A DNA stretch of 64,000 nt from Bacillota bacterium (GTDB lineage: Bacteria; Bacillota; Clostridia; Oscillospirales; Ruminococcaceae). The stretch lies in NCBI GenBank assembly GCA_023388515.1, contig JAEWGD010000033.1, forward strand, positions 77,047-141,046. Reading direction: 5' to 3'. Both the position numbers and the translations under genes were made by a program. The notes under the pieces are model-generated. The model saw only the letters and a list, made by a program, of their open reading frames with translations. It searched no databases and was not told the DNA's origin. Positions 16,477 to 25,427 of this stretch are shown here, piece by piece (positions within the stretch are counted from its first letter, which is position 1; each line of letters opens with the position of its first letter).

Positions 16477-17307
16477 ATGATTATAGATTTTCATGTTCAT
16501 GCTTTCGCTGATAAGATAGCAGAGAGAGCAATGGAACAGCTTACAAAGACATTATCAGAGGCAACAGAGCATTTGACGCAAGCGGCTGATGATTTGCCTT
16601 GCACAAATGGTACGATAGCAGATTTGATTGACAAAATGGATAATTATTCAATAGATAAGGGTGTGCTATTGCCGATAGCTACAAAGCCATCACAGCAGAC
16701 GATTGTCAACGATTGGGCAAAGGATTCAGCGTCGGAAAGAATAATTCCATTCGGTAGCGTTCACCCTGACGCAGAAGACGCAATTTATGAGTTGGAGCGT
16801 ATAAAATCAATGGGGCTTTATGGAGTTAAACTTCACCCCGATTATCAGGGCTTTTTTGTAGATGAGGAGCGTTTATTTCCCATTTATGAAAAGTGCATAG
16901 AGTTAGATTTACCTATTCTTTTTCATGCAGGATTCGACCCGATTTCACCGAATGTTGTACACGCTATGCCTGACGCATTTGCTAGGATTTTAGATAGATT
17001 GCCTGATATAACAATGATTTTAGCACATTTTGGTGGAATGTTGGAATGGGATTTGGTTGAGGAACACCTCATTGGCAGAGAGGGGAATTTATACTTCGAT
17101 ATATCAACGGTGACAGGCTATTTAAGCGATGAGCAAGCAGAAAGAATGATTAAAAAGCATGGTGCAGACCGAATACTTTTTGCGAGTGATATGCCTTGGG
17201 ATTCTCCACAGAACATAATATCTCTTGTTGAAAGATTAGATTTATCAAATGAGGATAGGGAAAAGATATTGCATAAGAACGCTGAAAAGCTTTTGAAATT
17301 AGGATAA
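16477..17307 (+). CDS. Amidohydrolase family 2 (TIM-barrel metal hydrolase/decarboxylase)
   Basis: 276 residues. The opening 'IIDFHVHAFADKI' gives the HxH metal pair on strand 1. 'GVKLHPDYQGF', 'PILFHAGFD', 'MILAHFGGMLEWD' and 'ILFASDMPWDSP' supply the later His and Asp positions of an amidohydrolase_2 barrel. Members include ACMSD-like decarboxylases and uncharacterised metal-dependent hydrolases, and the substrate cannot be told from sequence. Start ATG 16477 with AAGGA 11 nt upstream. It is a single-gene unit with its own promoter. Confidence 0.85.
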   Translation: MIIDFHVHAFADKIAERAMEQLTKTLSEATEHLTQAADDLPCTNGTIADLIDKMDNYSIDKGVLLPIATKPSQQTIVNDWAKDSASERIIPFGSVHPDAEDAIYELERIKSMGLYGVKLHPDYQGFFVDEERLFPIYEKCIELDLPILFHAGFDPISPNVVHAMPDAFARILDRLPDITMILAHFGGMLEWDLVEEHLIGREGNLYFDISTVTGYLSDEQAERMIKKHGADRILFASDMPWDSPQNIISLVERLDLSNEDREKILHKNAEKLLKLG

Positions 17308-17342
17308 TGATATACTTTTAATAAAAAAGTTTGAATATACTA

Positions 17343-17370
17343 TTGATTTTTTAGAAAAGTGTGTTAGAAT
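17343..17370 (+). promoter_or_regulatory. Ferredoxin gene promoter
   Basis: TTGATT at 17343-17348, 16-nt spacer, TAGAAT at 17365-17370 with TGT extended -10. Confidence 0.55.
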
Positions 17371-17423
17371 AAGTATTGGATAGATATTATATCTAACCCT
17401 AAAACATATGGAGGTGTATAAAT

Positions 17424-17594
17424 ATGGCATATAAGATTAATGATGATTGCATTAACTGTGGTGCTTGTGAAAGCGAATGTCCAGTAAATGCTATTACTGC
17501 TGGCGATGACAAATATGTAATTGATGCTACAACTTGCATTGACTGTGGTGCTTGTGCTGATGTTTGCCCAGTTTCAGCTCCTGTTGCTGAATAG
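17424..17594 (+). CDS. 2[4Fe-4S] ferredoxin, clostridial type
   Basis: A 56-residue electron carrier. Two CxxCxxCxxxCP clusters are complete: 'CINCGACESECP' and 'CIDCGACADVCP', with the usual internal two-fold symmetry. It would serve pyruvate:ferredoxin oxidoreductase, hydrogenase or Rnf in a fermentative anaerobe. Start ATG 17424 behind GGAGGTG. It is monocistronic, with a promoter at 17343-17370 and a strong terminator. Confidence 0.96.
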   Translation: MAYKINDDCINCGACESECPVNAITAGDDKYVIDATTCIDCGACADVCPVSAPVAE

Positions 17595-17904
17595 TGGTAC
17601 TTTAAAATGCCTCTAAGTGCTTTGCTTGGAGGCGTTTTCTTTGTGCTTTCATAAAAAAATAAGGTTGCATTATTCCATAAAAAAACCTCTTGCAAAAGCT
17701 CTTGAAAAATGTTATATTATATAGAGATTAAGAGGAGTCTATTTGTTATTTTGCCCATGAAGTATATTTTTCCATATGAACTATACTGGAGAAATTAGGT
17801 TTCTAGTGCAAATTTTCAAGTAGTGAAATTTTAAAAATTATTATGGATTAAATAAAATTTGTAATACAAATCAAATTATGACAGATTAACATGGAGGATT
17901 GAAA
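17595..17904 (+). other. Intergenic region: ferredoxin terminator and lipoprotein promoter
   Basis: The terminator lies at 17604-17638: a 14-bp stem with two G-U pairs (17604-17617 with 17625-17638) ending in TTTT. A promoter lies at 17690-17718 (TTGCAA, 17-nt spacer, TATATT). The roughly 180 nt from there to the next start codon form a leader in which I see only weak hairpins and no gene. Confidence 0.7.
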
Positions 17905-18543
17905 ATGGGAATGATAAAAAGGGTGGTTATTATCACTATTGCTACTGCATTATTTACTGCACCACTTACTGGCTGTTCTAAGGATGATGAAGGAATGTCC
18001 AGACTTCAGCCAACGAACTCAAGTAAAAGTGAGGGGCAACAAGAAGATAAAAATAATGGGAACAGCAAAGATAATAGTAGTAAGGCTGAAGAAACAGCAT
18101 TACCAGGAGAAGATATTACAGTAGTGATAGGCGAATCTATTGTATATAAGGATGAAGTTACCATAAGTCTTGATAGAGTTCATGAATTGGGAAGTGAAGA
18201 AGATGGTACGGGTTATTTTGGTTTTGTGTTTACGATTCAAAACAATTCAGATAAGCATTTAGATGTAAGTTCTATTTCTAATTTCGCATTGTATAATAAG
18301 AGTGTGCATTTAAAAGACGCATTTTTTAGCAGCCGTGCTTTAATAACTGCGATAAAGTCGATTACTGATGTTCCAGTGCTAGCGAATACAGTTCCGTCCA
18401 ATAGTACTATAACTGGTTACATCTATGCTGAAGCACCTTTAGACTATACAGAGATGAGAATCAGCTACTATCCAAACAAGGAAGAGTCGGGCGATACAAC
18501 AACATTTACTTTTAGAAAAACTGATGTTACGCCTGTTGGATAA
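17905..18543 (+). CDS. Lipoprotein with a DUF4352/DUF5067-like beta domain
   Basis: 212 residues from ATG 17905 (GGAGG at 17893-17897). The signal segment ends in LTGC, a good lipobox. A Ser/Asn/Lys/Glu-rich linker (about 30-75) is followed by a domain beginning 'VVIGESIVYKDEVTISLDRVHELG' and containing 'GYFGFVFTIQNNSDKHLDVSS', the pattern of the immunoglobulin-like extracellular domains in DUF4352/DUF5067 lipoproteins. Function unknown; it is likely displayed on the cell surface. It is monocistronic and shares a bidirectional terminator with the convergent membrane protein. Confidence 0.75.
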   Translation: MGMIKRVVIITIATALFTAPLTGCSKDDEGMSRLQPTNSSKSEGQQEDKNNGNSKDNSSKAEETALPGEDITVVIGESIVYKDEVTISLDRVHELGSEEDGTGYFGFVFTIQNNSDKHLDVSSISNFALYNKSVHLKDAFFSSRALITAIKSITDVPVLANTVPSNSTITGYIYAEAPLDYTEMRISYYPNKEESGDTTTFTFRKTDVTPVG

Positions 18544-18594
18544 ATAACTTAATATATGGCTTTTAGAATTGTATTATTACAACTCTCTAATATG

Positions 18595-18636
18595 AAAACA
18601 GCTCCTCAGAGGTATATACCATTGAGGAGCTGTTTT
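18595..18636. terminator. Bidirectional terminator
   Basis: A 14-bp perfect stem (18595-18608 with 18623-18636) flanked by A-run and T-run. It serves the lipoprotein (plus) and the membrane protein (minus). The loop itself contains GGTATATACC. Confidence 0.88.
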
Positions 18637-18645
18637 GTATTTAGT

Positions 18646-20559
18646 TTATTTTTCCGAATCGTAAGAATCTTGTTCTGATAAATCAGGCTGTTCTTCAGAA
18701 TCGGAAGACGCTTGTTCTGATAAATCAGGCTGTTCTTCAGAATCGGAAGACGCTTGTTCAAATAACTCTGGAAAGTCTTCAAATAAATCAAGCTTTTGTA
18801 AATCAAGTTTTTGTTCAGGTGATTTAGATTGCTGTTTTACAAGTTCAAGTTGTTCTTTTAGTAAATCACGTTGTTCCTCCGACAAGTCAGGCTGTTCGGA
18901 TAAATCAATCTGTTCTTCCCAAAAACTAAGCTGTTCTTCAGATGAGTCAAGCTGTTCCTCAGAAGATTCAGAAATTCCCACTAATACTTCGGCATTATGT
19001 GTTTTGTTTATCCTTTTTTCAAAACTTTCTATGAAACTGAAAAGTCCATGTCCTGCAATAGGCACACAGGTGACAAAGTAAACCACAAGATACTGTGATT
19101 TTGCCTCAAATAGAAGATGATAGAAAAACCCACCGAGTAGAACAAGCATCAAAGAAACATGGAGCATATTCAGCTTTTTATTTTTAAACATATATAGTGC
19201 TGAAATGAATGTAAACAAAAAGATAAGCTCTTGATAACGGTTGATATAATTAGTTACAGGAATATTTGCTTTTCCTGTATAAATATTTTGCACAAACCTT
19301 GGAACAGGTTCAATAAAACCTCTAACTTGGCTTGACCAGATACTTTGATAAGTTGGTTCATTCCACTGACTAACAGTCTTTTTGTTGAAAAACTCTCTCG
19401 TATAGTCTGGATCTTTAATAAAAAATTCTAAACGTTCTTTTATTGATACAAGAGTTTTTTCAGTAGCTATTTCACCATCATAATTATTATTACTATAAAA
19501 GGCAGGTCCAGTATTAGGGTTATACCAACCTGGTGCACGAGATGATTCATTTAAGCCCATATTCAACCAACAAATTTTTGGCACACCATCACTTAGTTGA
19601 ATTCTCGCTCTGTTTTCGTATTGCATAATAACTACTGAGTTTAATGTATTTACCAAAACAACGCAGCTTATAATTGAAACAATGTCAAATATTTTTCTGT
19701 TTTTTAGTAAATGTACGAACATAATAATAACCATAGCTACAAGGACAATCATGCTATTGAGCTTTAGCAGTGTGCCAATTGCAATAAGCAGTGCAGAAAT
19801 AAACATATTATACTTTTTACCACTTTTTATATATCTCATTTCAAAAACAACTGCCCAAATAGAAAAAGCATATCCGAGAATGTTACCATAAACAAATGTA
19901 GAAAATATAATAGGCTGAATACATCCCATCATAAGAATAGTGGTGAGTATTTGTAGCTTATCGTTGTTGAATAAATATCTGTTTATTTTTTGCAATGCAC
20001 CAAAAATAAAGCATACTCCTAGAACATTTATTGCTTGCAAAATCAAGGTGTTATCCGAACCAGTTATTTTATAATATAATTCGCACAAAAATGTAAACCC
20101 TAATTGAAAGGGATACAGATTAAAATACCCTTCAATATGTTGAAGGATTTCATAATCCCCATTGGCAAAATTAAAGCCACTATTTGAAACAACATAGGAA
20201 TCAGCAGTTGGAACGGATTTAACTGAAAAAACCCAAACAAAGCCAATTGCAATAATGAAAGCATAGGCGATAAAAGTAAGAACCTTTAGGTTAAACTTTT
20301 CCCAATATCTTTTAGTTAGGTACAATATAAGGGTTACAACGCCGATAGTAAGCAAGTTTATAAGAATATTATCATATTTATAAAGGATTACTTCAGCACC
20401 TATGTTAGATGGGTCAATTATACATGTGTGCCAAATACTTTCAACACTTAAAAATCCGAATATAGCCGTAAAAATAATTAGTATAGAGTAAGAAATTAGT
20501 TTTTCGGATTTTAGAGCAAATACATCAAGCTTTTTTATGGCTACCGTTTCGTTATCCAT
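18646..20559 (-). CDS. Polytopic GT-C-like membrane protein with an acidic repetitive tail
   Basis: 637 residues on the minus strand, ATG at 20559. About ten or eleven hydrophobic segments fill residues 20-500. The first extracytoplasmic loop has acidic residues ('SVKSVPTADSYVVSNSG') and a 'GYFNLYPFQLGFTFLCELYYKITG' stretch as in glycosyltransferase family 39-type proteins of Firmicutes. I infer a lipid-linked-sugar glycosyltransferase acting on the cell surface, with moderate confidence. The last 110 residues are not membrane but a repetitive Ser/Glu/Gln/Leu tail built on 'SEEQ.DLSEQ' units, including two identical 14-residue copies. That tail is unusual for the family. Confidence 0.65.
   Translation of the reverse strand: MDNETVAIKKLDVFALKSEKLISYSILIIFTAIFGFLSVESIWHTCIIDPSNIGAEVILYKYDNILINLLTIGVVTLILYLTKRYWEKFNLKVLTFIAYAFIIAIGFVWVFSVKSVPTADSYVVSNSGFNFANGDYEILQHIEGYFNLYPFQLGFTFLCELYYKITGSDNTLILQAINVLGVCFIFGALQKINRYLFNNDKLQILTTILMMGCIQPIIFSTFVYGNILGYAFSIWAVVFEMRYIKSGKKYNMFISALLIAIGTLLKLNSMIVLVAMVIIMFVHLLKNRKIFDIVSIISCVVLVNTLNSVVIMQYENRARIQLSDGVPKICWLNMGLNESSRAPGWYNPNTGPAFYSNNNYDGEIATEKTLVSIKERLEFFIKDPDYTREFFNKKTVSQWNEPTYQSIWSSQVRGFIEPVPRFVQNIYTGKANIPVTNYINRYQELIFLFTFISALYMFKNKKLNMLHVSLMLVLLGGFFYHLLFEAKSQYLVVYFVTCVPIAGHGLFSFIESFEKRINKTHNAEVLVGISESSEEQLDSSEEQLSFWEEQIDLSEQPDLSEEQRDLLKEQLELVKQQSKSPEQKLDLQKLDLFEDFPELFEQASSDSEEQPDLSEQASSDSEEQPDLSEQDSYDSEK
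18669..18752 (-). repeat. Two identical 42-bp tandem repeats in the C-terminal tail
   Basis: 18669-18710 and 18711-18752 are identical and encode ASSDSEEQPDLSEQ-type units. A third partial copy begins at 18753. Exact identity suggests a recent duplication. Confidence 0.92.
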
Positions 20560-20604
20560 TGTTATGCACGTCCTTTTGTGTAAAATTATACTTAATATTT
20601 TGTA

Positions 20605-20633
20605 ATTATATCACAACAAAACAAAAACGTCAA
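20605..20633 (-). promoter_or_regulatory. Promoter of the GT-C-like gene
   Basis: Minus strand TTGACG (20633-20628), 17-nt spacer, TATAAT (20610-20605) with TGA extended -10. Confidence 0.8.
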
Positions 20634-20653
20634 CTTAATGTATAAAAAACGTC

Positions 20654-20682
20654 TTGCAAAAAGGTGTAATTAATGTTATTAT
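20654..20682 (+). promoter_or_regulatory. Promoter of the GH94 gene
   Basis: TTGCAA at 20654-20659, 17-nt spacer, TATTAT at 20677-20682 with TGT extended -10. It is divergent from the promoter at 20605-20633, with 20 bp between the two -35 elements. Confidence 0.7.
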
Positions 20683-20723
20683 TATAGGGATATAAAAAAT
20701 TCTATTTGTAAAGGAGATTTCAA

Positions 20724-23120
20724 ATGAAATATGGATATTTTGATTTAGATAATAAGCAATATGTTATAACAAGACCTGATACACCTGCACCGTGGGCAAA
20801 CTATTTAGGCTCACCTGAGTACGGGGCGATTATTTCAAATAATGCAGCTGGTTACAGCTTTGTCAAGAGTGGTGCAAATGGAAGAATTAGCAGATATAGA
20901 TTTAATTCAAATATGGCTTTACCTGGAAGATATATTTATATAAGAGATAATGACTTGAACGACTACTGGTCAGCATCATGGCAACCCGTAGGCAAGCCTT
21001 TGGATAAGTATAAAAACGAGTGTATTCATGGTACGGCTTATACAATAATTAGGGCTGAATATGAGAAGATTACTTCGGAAGTGACTTATTATGTTCCACT
21101 TAATAAAACGCATGAGGTTTGGTGTTCAAGGATTACAAATAATGACACTAAGCCAAGAAATCTTTCAACATTTGGCTTTGTTGAGTTTACAAATGAAAGC
21201 AATTACGAACAGGACCAAGTGAACTTGCAATACTCCTTGTTTATTTCTAGAACTAGCCTAGAGGGAAATAAAATTGTTCAGCATCTTAATGAAAATAGCA
21301 AAAGAGATGAAACTGGTTCAAATAATATGGAACGCTTTTTCGGCATGGTTGGAGCTGATATTACAGCGTGTAACGGTAGCCTTGATGACTTTATCGGTGA
21401 ATATAGAACTTATGCAAATCCGATAGCTGTTGAGCGTGGTAAATGCGATAATAAGATGAATTTCAACTTGAATTCATGTGGTGCGTTGCAGTCGGATATT
21501 ATTCTTGAGGCTGGACAAACTCTTGAGCTTATTTATGTTCTCGGGCAGAAAAATGCCGTTGGAGCAGATGTTATTCTTGATGAATATAAAATTGTGGGCA
21601 AGGTTGATGAAGAAATTGCTGAACTGAAGAATTATTGGCATTCAAAGCTTGATAAATTTAAGGTTAACACACCAAGTGATGAGTTTAATAATATGCTTAA
21701 TATGTGGAATGCTTATCAGTGCTTTATCACATTCATTTGGTCGAGGGCTGCGTCGTTGGTTTACTGTGGGCTTCGTAATGGATACGGATATAGGGATACT
21801 GTTCAGGATATACAGGGTATTATTCATCTTGACCCTGAACTTGCGGCTGAGAAGATTAGGTTTATGCTTTCTGCACAGGTTGATAATGGTGGAGGTTTGC
21901 CACTTGTTAAATTTAACCACAATGCAGGACATGAGGATACCCCCGATGATGCCTCATATGTAAAGGAAACAGGACACCCATCATATCGTGCAGATGACGC
22001 ATTATGGCTGTTCCCAACTATAATTAAGTATATAGGTGAAAGTGGAAACAAGGCGTTTTTAGATGAAGTTATCGTTTATGCAAATGGTGGAGAAGACACA
22101 GTTTATGAGCATTTGAAAAGGGCTATTCGGTTTTCAATGGAGCGTTTGGGTGATAATAATATGCCTGCTGGACTTCATGCCGACTGGAATGACTGCTTAA
22201 GATTGGGCAAAAAGGGCGAAAGCACGTTTGTTGCGTTCCAGCTTTATTATGCTATGAGTATGCTAAAAGAGATGGCTGTTGATAGAAAAGATACAGAATA
22301 CGTTGATTATATAATTAAAAGTCAGAGCAGTCTTGGCAATGCTTTAGAAAAATGCTGGGACGAAGATAGGTTTATTCGTGGTATTCGTGAAGATGGCGTT
22401 ATTGTTGGTGCAAAAAAGGATAAAGAGGCATCAATGTGGCTGAACCCTCAAAGCTGGTCCGTTATCTCTGGCTTTGCAACTGGAGATAAGGCTAAAACGG
22501 CAATGGACACAGCGAATGAGATTTTGAACACACCATATGGCTTAAAATTGCTTGACCCACCATATATGAACCATTATTTTGACGGGGCGTTAATGCATAT
22601 ATTCAATCCAGATACAAAGGAAAATGGTGGAATATTCTCGCAATCACAAGGTTGGGTAATACTTGCTGAGGGATTGCTCGGAAACGGTGACAGGGCGTTT
22701 GAATACTTCATGGAAACCTCTCCTGCATCTATGAATGACAAGGCTGAAATCAGAGTGATTGAACCTTATGCACATGGGCAGTTTACGGAAAGCAAGGCAT
22801 CACCTCATGAGGGTAGGTCGCACGTTCATTGGCTCACAGGAACAGCTTCAACTGTAATGGTTGGTTGTGTTGAGGGAATTTGTGGAATGCGTCCGAACGC
22901 AGATGGGCTTGTAATATCACCTTCAATTCCATCAAAATGGGACGGGTTTACAATTGAAAAGGATTTCAGAGGTAAGAGACTTTTCATTGATATAAAGAAC
23001 CCAAATCATGTTCAAAGTGGCGTTAAGGAAATAACACTTAACGGTGAAAAGCTAGCTGATAACTTTGTTCCAATGGATAAATTGACGGATAAAAACGAGA
23101 TAGTAGTTATATTAGGATAA
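20724..23120 (+). CDS. Cellobiose phosphorylase, GH94
   Basis: Cytoplasmic enzyme that splits cellobiose with phosphate to glucose-1-phosphate and glucose, saving ATP for a cellulose user. 798 residues, matching cellobiose phosphorylases (about 810) rather than cellodextrin phosphorylases (about 980). The N-terminal beta-sandwich starts 'MKYGYFDLDNKQYVITRPDTPAPWANYLG'. The (alpha/alpha)6 barrel has 'GLRNGYGYRDTVQDIQGI', 'TGHPSYRADDALWL' and 'HADWNDCLRLG', in which Asp490 is the expected general acid. Phosphate-site features 'HVHWLTGTAST' are present. A specificity for chitobiose cannot be ruled out. Own promoter and terminator. Confidence 0.93.
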   Translation: MKYGYFDLDNKQYVITRPDTPAPWANYLGSPEYGAIISNNAAGYSFVKSGANGRISRYRFNSNMALPGRYIYIRDNDLNDYWSASWQPVGKPLDKYKNECIHGTAYTIIRAEYEKITSEVTYYVPLNKTHEVWCSRITNNDTKPRNLSTFGFVEFTNESNYEQDQVNLQYSLFISRTSLEGNKIVQHLNENSKRDETGSNNMERFFGMVGADITACNGSLDDFIGEYRTYANPIAVERGKCDNKMNFNLNSCGALQSDIILEAGQTLELIYVLGQKNAVGADVILDEYKIVGKVDEEIAELKNYWHSKLDKFKVNTPSDEFNNMLNMWNAYQCFITFIWSRAASLVYCGLRNGYGYRDTVQDIQGIIHLDPELAAEKIRFMLSAQVDNGGGLPLVKFNHNAGHEDTPDDASYVKETGHPSYRADDALWLFPTIIKYIGESGNKAFLDEVIVYANGGEDTVYEHLKRAIRFSMERLGDNNMPAGLHADWNDCLRLGKKGESTFVAFQLYYAMSMLKEMAVDRKDTEYVDYIIKSQSSLGNALEKCWDEDRFIRGIREDGVIVGAKKDKEASMWLNPQSWSVISGFATGDKAKTAMDTANEILNTPYGLKLLDPPYMNHYFDGALMHIFNPDTKENGGIFSQSQGWVILAEGLLGNGDRAFEYFMETSPASMNDKAEIRVIEPYAHGQFTESKASPHEGRSHVHWLTGTASTVMVGCVEGICGMRPNADGLVISPSIPSKWDGFTIEKDFRGKRLFIDIKNPNHVQSGVKEITLNGEKLADNFVPMDKLTDKNEIVVILG

Positions 23121-23121
23121 G

Positions 23122-23158
23122 AAAAAGCTGACGGCATTTTATATGCTGTCAGCTTTTT
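23122..23158 (+). terminator. Strong terminator after GH94
   Basis: A 16-bp stem with one G-U pair (23122-23137 with 23143-23158), 5-nt loop and TTTTT end. Confidence 0.9.
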
Positions 23159-23238
23159 AAATTGTATCTTTAGTGTATTGCAATGGGACGCTTGCCCAAA
23201 ATCTGCTAGATAGAATAATTCCCTCTAGACTCGAAATA

Positions 23239-23859
23239 TTATATCATTACATAAATCTTATCGTCCATTTCAAATAGGAAAACAATATCATCATTTACTG
23301 TTGTAGAATTTTCACCACTTTTAACAGTAAAGTCAATCGTAACAGAATAAGTTTTCGTAATCTTATCTGAAATCTTTGTACCGTCAATTTCGTTGGAAAC
23401 TAAATCCATTTTTTCAAGAATTGTGTCAACTCCAGAAATAGTATGCTCAGAGGTAATGTCCGTAATCTCACATAATATAAATTCAAAATTTTCACCAATC
23501 ATTACATTCAAGGAAGAGTTCGCATTTTCAAGCATATACTTAGAATCAGCCTCACCAGTGGAGCTATTAGCCTTGATATACTCGGAATAAATAGGAATCA
23601 TTGTGGAATTATATAACTCTAAATTATTCGTTTCAATTGCGTAATAATAATCAGTAATCGCTTTAAGTTGGTCCGCCTCCAAAAAACGCTTGTCATACAA
23701 AATTGGGACATTGTAGGTTTTATTATCGTTAACCATTGTTGAGCCATAGGGCAAATCAGACATTTTTACGGAAGATTCAGAGTTATTCTCGTTTGAACAG
23801 CCAGTAAAAAACGCTGTAAGCATAAATATTGTTAAAAAAACCGAAATAATTTTTTTCAT
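23239..23859 (-). CDS. Lipoprotein of unknown function
   Basis: 206 residues on the minus strand, ATG 23859 behind AAAGGTAG. The signal segment 'ISVFLTIFMLTAFFTGC' ends in a lipobox. The body begins 'QLKAITDYYYAIETNNLELYNSTMIPIYSEYI', which resembles an NTF2-like helical entry, then alternating beta stretches ('KTYSVTIDFTVKSGEN', 'DIVFLFEMDDKIYVMI'). I do not recognise the family. It lies alone between two plus-strand genes. Confidence 0.65.
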   Translation of the reverse strand: MKKIISVFLTIFMLTAFFTGCSNENNSESSVKMSDLPYGSTMVNDNKTYNVPILYDKRFLEADQLKAITDYYYAIETNNLELYNSTMIPIYSEYIKANSSTGEADSKYMLENANSSLNVMIGENFEFILCEITDITSEHTISGVDTILEKMDLVSNEIDGTKISDKITKTYSVTIDFTVKSGENSTTVNDDIVFLFEMDDKIYVMI

Positions 23860-24016
23860 TTTAAACTACCTTTCGTGCGTGAAATTAGTAGAAAGTATCA
23901 ACAAACAACTTATATCAAATCATAACACATAAATTAAGTCAAGTCAATTATGATAAGTTATTTTGTGCAAATTCACTAAAATTATTGTACAATATTCCAG
24001 TATTTATTTTGTTCTG

Positions 24017-24045
24017 TTGATTGTTATAAAAATTTAGTGTATAAT
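24017..24045 (+). promoter_or_regulatory. rsmE promoter
   Basis: TTGATT at 24017-24022, 17-nt spacer, TATAAT at 24040-24045. Confidence 0.65.
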
Positions 24046-24137
24046 AGTATGGTGAAGAATTATTTGCGACTTTTTGCGTATAACATACTTATGAAATAAA
24101 TTTACGCAAGGGTTAATTTTATTATTGGAGTAATGCA

Positions 24138-24857
24138 ATGCCTCGTTTTTTTGCAGATGAAGTTTTGGGTAAGGAAATATCAATTATTGGCGATGACGCA
24201 AGGCATATAGGGCGTTCGCTAAGGATGAAAATTGGCGATGAGATTATCATTTGTGCCAAAGGCATGGATTATTCATGTGAGATTGTGAGTATTTCTGATG
24301 ATGAGGTGCTTTTGAAAGCAGGAGAGCCACAAAAATGCTTGGCTGAACCGAATGTTTTTCTAACCTTGTATCAGGCGATACCAAAGCTTGACAAAATGGA
24401 AAGTATTATACAGAAATCTGTTGAGTTGGGGGCATCAAGAATTGTTCCTGTTTTGACAAAAAGATGTGTTTCAAGACCAAATGAAAAGGAATTTGCCAAA
24501 AAGCTTGTGAGGTATAATAAAATTTCTCTTGAGGCAGCAAAGCAGTCTGGGAGGGGCATTATCCCTGAAGTTACGCCATTTGTAAAGCTTGAGGGAGCGT
24601 TAAAGGAGATGGCGAAGGCTGATTGTTCGTTGGTGCTTTATGAAAAGGGTGGAATTAGATTTACTGAAACCAATGTTGAAAAGGCTGAAAGTATAGCGAT
24701 ACTTGTTGGCAGTGAGGGTGGTTTTGAGGAGTCCGAAATTGTGCTTGCAAAGAGTTACGGAGTTCAACCTTTATGGCTGGGGCATAGGGTTTTACGGTGT
24801 GAAACAGCACCTCTAACTGCTATATCAGTAGCAATGTTGTTAACAAAAAATTTATAA
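24138..24857 (+). CDS. rsmE: 16S rRNA (uracil-1498-N3) methyltransferase RsmE
   Basis: SPOUT-class methyltransferase. 239 residues. An N-terminal PUA-like domain ('MPRFFADEVLGKEISIIGDDARHIGRSLRMKIGDEI') precedes the knotted domain with 'QAIPKLDKMESIIQKSVELGASRIVP', 'ILVGSEGGFEESE' and 'LGHRVLRCETAPLTAISVAM', all diagnostic of RsmE. Single-gene unit here; the frequent partner PrmA is not beside it. Confidence 0.95.
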   Translation: MPRFFADEVLGKEISIIGDDARHIGRSLRMKIGDEIIICAKGMDYSCEIVSISDDEVLLKAGEPQKCLAEPNVFLTLYQAIPKLDKMESIIQKSVELGASRIVPVLTKRCVSRPNEKEFAKKLVRYNKISLEAAKQSGRGIIPEVTPFVKLEGALKEMAKADCSLVLYEKGGIRFTETNVEKAESIAILVGSEGGFEESEIVLAKSYGVQPLWLGHRVLRCETAPLTAISVAMLLTKNL

Positions 24858-24864
24858 ATTCTTA

Positions 24865-24893
24865 TTGAAGTTTTGGAATATATATGGTATAAT
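24865..24893 (+). promoter_or_regulatory. Promoter of the small Cys-rich membrane protein
   Basis: TTGAAG at 24865-24870, 17-nt spacer, TATAAT at 24888-24893 with TGG extended -10. Confidence 0.65.
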
Positions 24894-24954
24894 ATTAGTA
24901 ATACCTGTTATAAATGTAATTATAAATTGGCTATAAAAGTTTGGACAAGCTAGG

Positions 24955-24992
24955 TTGCTACAGTCATTCCCGCAAATAGTGACTGTAAGCAA
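24955..24992 (+). other. Leader hairpin before the Cys-rich membrane protein
   Basis: TTGCTACAGTCA (24955-24966) pairs with TGACTGTAAGCAA (24980-24992) with one bulged A. It has no T-run and ends 33 nt before the start codon. Confidence 0.5.
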
Positions 24993-25025
24993 ATAAAATA
25001 TATTTTGCGGAGAATGGAGCTTATT

Positions 25026-25316
25026 ATGAAATTAAAAACGATTATTGCGGTTGCGGCGGCAGTTGGTGCGGTTACGGCTTTGGCAGTGGCTGTTGTAGTG
25101 AAAAAGCGTAAAGAGTTGGGGTTCTGCTGTGACCCAGAAGATTTTGATGACTTTGAGGATTTCGATGATTATTGTGGCTGTTGTTGTGGTGATGAAAGCG
25201 ATTTAGACATAGAAATTCCATCAGAGGATATTGATGATGCAGATGCTGACTTGGATTCATTTGAAGATTATGACGGAGTTGCTGAAGATTTTGAGAAAGC
25301 GTCCGATAAAGAATAG
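25026..25316 (+). CDS. Small membrane protein with a Cys-rich acidic tail, unknown function
   Basis: 96 residues from ATG 25026 (GGAG at 25016-25019). One membrane helix at about 4-28 ('TIIAVAAAVGAVTALAVAVVV') is followed by KKRK, so the tail is probably cytoplasmic. The tail has a CC pair, 'FDDFEDFDDYCGCCCG' and a long Asp/Glu-rich end. The cluster of six cysteines among acidic residues could bind metal, but this is only inference. It is a single gene with its own promoter and a leader hairpin; another hairpin follows at 25343-25372. Confidence 0.65.
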   Translation: MKLKTIIAVAAAVGAVTALAVAVVVKKRKELGFCCDPEDFDDFEDFDDYCGCCCGDESDLDIEIPSEDIDDADADLDSFEDYDGVAEDFEKASDKE

Positions 25317-25342
25317 TTAAATTGGTAGAATTAAGTTTACAA

Positions 25343-25372
25343 TATAAGGGTATATGCTTATATACCCTTATA
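25343..25372. terminator. Hairpin after the Cys-rich membrane protein gene
   Basis: A 12-bp stem TATAAGGGTATA / TATACCCTTATA without a T-run. Possible weak terminator. Confidence 0.4.
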
Positions 25373-25427
25373 AATTCAAGCTATTTTGAAAAGAATTAAA
25401 TAATTTTAAAAACTTTTCAAAAAGGTA

